This document shows positions 47,593 to 47,970 of a stretch of 47,970 bases of DNA, in pieces. Source of the DNA: Treponema sp. (lineage in GTDB: Bacteria; Spirochaetota; Spirochaetia; Treponematales; Treponemataceae); NCBI GenBank assembly GCA_024697295.1, contig JAILFZ010000077.1, forward strand, positions 1-47,970, in the 5' to 3' direction. The position numbers were made by a program, and so were the translations under genes. Under the pieces are notes generated by a model. It had not been told where the DNA came from and did not search any database. It saw only the letters and a program-made list of their open reading frames with translations. The first letter of the stretch is position 1. Each line of letters starts with the position of its first letter.

Positions 47593-47970
47593 ATGAAATT
47601 ACGAGAATATAAATCAGAAGATTCAAAAATAATATGCAGCTGGGTAAAAGATGAAAAAACGTTGTTTCAATGGTCTGCCGACAGAATCGGAAAATTTCCT
47701 CTGCTTGGAAAAGAATTAAATGAAAGTTACGACCAAGCAAATATATCAAAAGATTTCTTTCCCCTAATTGCAATAGATGAAAACAATAATGTAATCGGCC
47801 ATTTATTTATCCGCATTCCAGATCCTAAAAAAAAAGAAATTGTCCGTTTTGGTTTTGTAATAATCGCTCCAGAACTGAGAGGATCTGGAAACGGAAAGAA
47901 AATGCTTGAACTTGCACTTGAATACGCTAAAATTAATTTAAAAGCAACTAAAGTAACTCTTGGTGTTTTT
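47593..47970 (+). CDS. Cassette 5: GNAT acetyltransferase, N-terminal part (cut by window edge)
   Basis: An open frame of 126 codons running off the right edge. It begins MKLREYKSEDSKIICSWVKD and has NNVIGHLFIRIPDPKKKE, VRFGFVIIAPELRGSGNGKKM and LELALEYAKINLKATKVTLGV. The APELRGSGNGKKML stretch is the acetyl-CoA pyrophosphate-binding motif (R/Q-x-x-G-x-G/A) of GNAT enzymes, which transfer an acetyl group to an amine. The substrate cannot be named. The start is the first ATG after the repeats; no good Shine-Dalgarno site is visible. It is the fifth cassette of the array, and its attC would lie beyond the window. Confidence 0.87.
   Translation, partial: MKLREYKSEDSKIICSWVKDEKTLFQWSADRIGKFPLLGKELNESYDQANISKDFFPLIAIDENNNVIGHLFIRIPDPKKKEIVRFGFVIIAPELRGSGNGKKMLELALEYAKINLKATKVTLGVF

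Noticed and set aside
1-47970. tRNA, rRNA, CRISPR arrays, transposases, prophage genes
   Set aside because: I looked for cloverleaf-like T-arm sequences, regularly spaced repeats and transposase motifs and found none; reading by eye could miss a tRNA.

Overview
This window is a piece of a spirochaete chromosome, almost certainly a Treponema. The evidence is the gene order (mraZ-rsmH-ftsL-murF-ftsW-ftsQ-ftsA-ftsZ, then xer-lipoprotein-dprA-topA-xer-hslV-hslU, and flgB-flgC-fliE-fliF-fliG-fliH-fliI-fliJ), two tandem FlaA flagellar outer-layer proteins, and integron sites of a kind known from T. denticola. The branched-chain and arginine biosynthesis genes argue against a reduced pathogen such as T. 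pallidum. Species cannot be fixed from sequence reading alone.

Layout. 1-349: start of a class II fructose-bisphosphate aldolase (minus). 568-2066: two FlaA paralogues behind a sigma-28-like promoter. 2114-2854: an unknown protein (minus). 3005-18671: a long plus-strand run for division and cell wall (mraZ to ftsZ), chromosome handling (two Xer recombinases, DprA, TopA) and proteolysis (HslVU). 18692-29888: an amino-acid block between hslU and the flagellar operon. It holds an acetolactate synthase behind a Val/Leu leader-peptide attenuator (minus), ilvD, a 51-residue protein, an ATP-grasp enzyme (minus), a second acetolactate synthase, argH and a polar amino-acid ABC transporter. 29925-37180: the flgB-fliJ operon for flagellar basal body, switch and export ATPase. 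37213-43062: minus-strand genes for a TGS-domain nucleoside kinase, ArgR, MutS2 and RsgA.

43321-47970 is accessory DNA. It starts with a wrecked integron integrase gene whose tyrosine nucleophile is deleted, followed by a probable attI core and an array of five AT-rich cassettes delimited by four attC sites. These sites keep the same folded architecture, with three unpaired bases, even where the stem sequence differs. Cassettes carry a lipoprotein, a HigB/HigA-type toxin-antitoxin pair, an HNH nuclease with a small zinc-ribbon protein, a YARHG-domain protein, a flavodoxin-fold reductase and a GNAT acetyltransferase cut by the window edge.

Two regulatory themes recur. At least seven genes have a promoter whose -10 box ends 5-7 bases before the start codon with no ribosome-binding site, which predicts leaderless mRNAs. 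Several promoters carry recognisable operators: MraZ repeats before mraZ, an ARG box on the argR promoter, and palindromes at the second ilvB and at the toxin-antitoxin promoter. I saw no rRNA, tRNA, CRISPR array or intact transposase.
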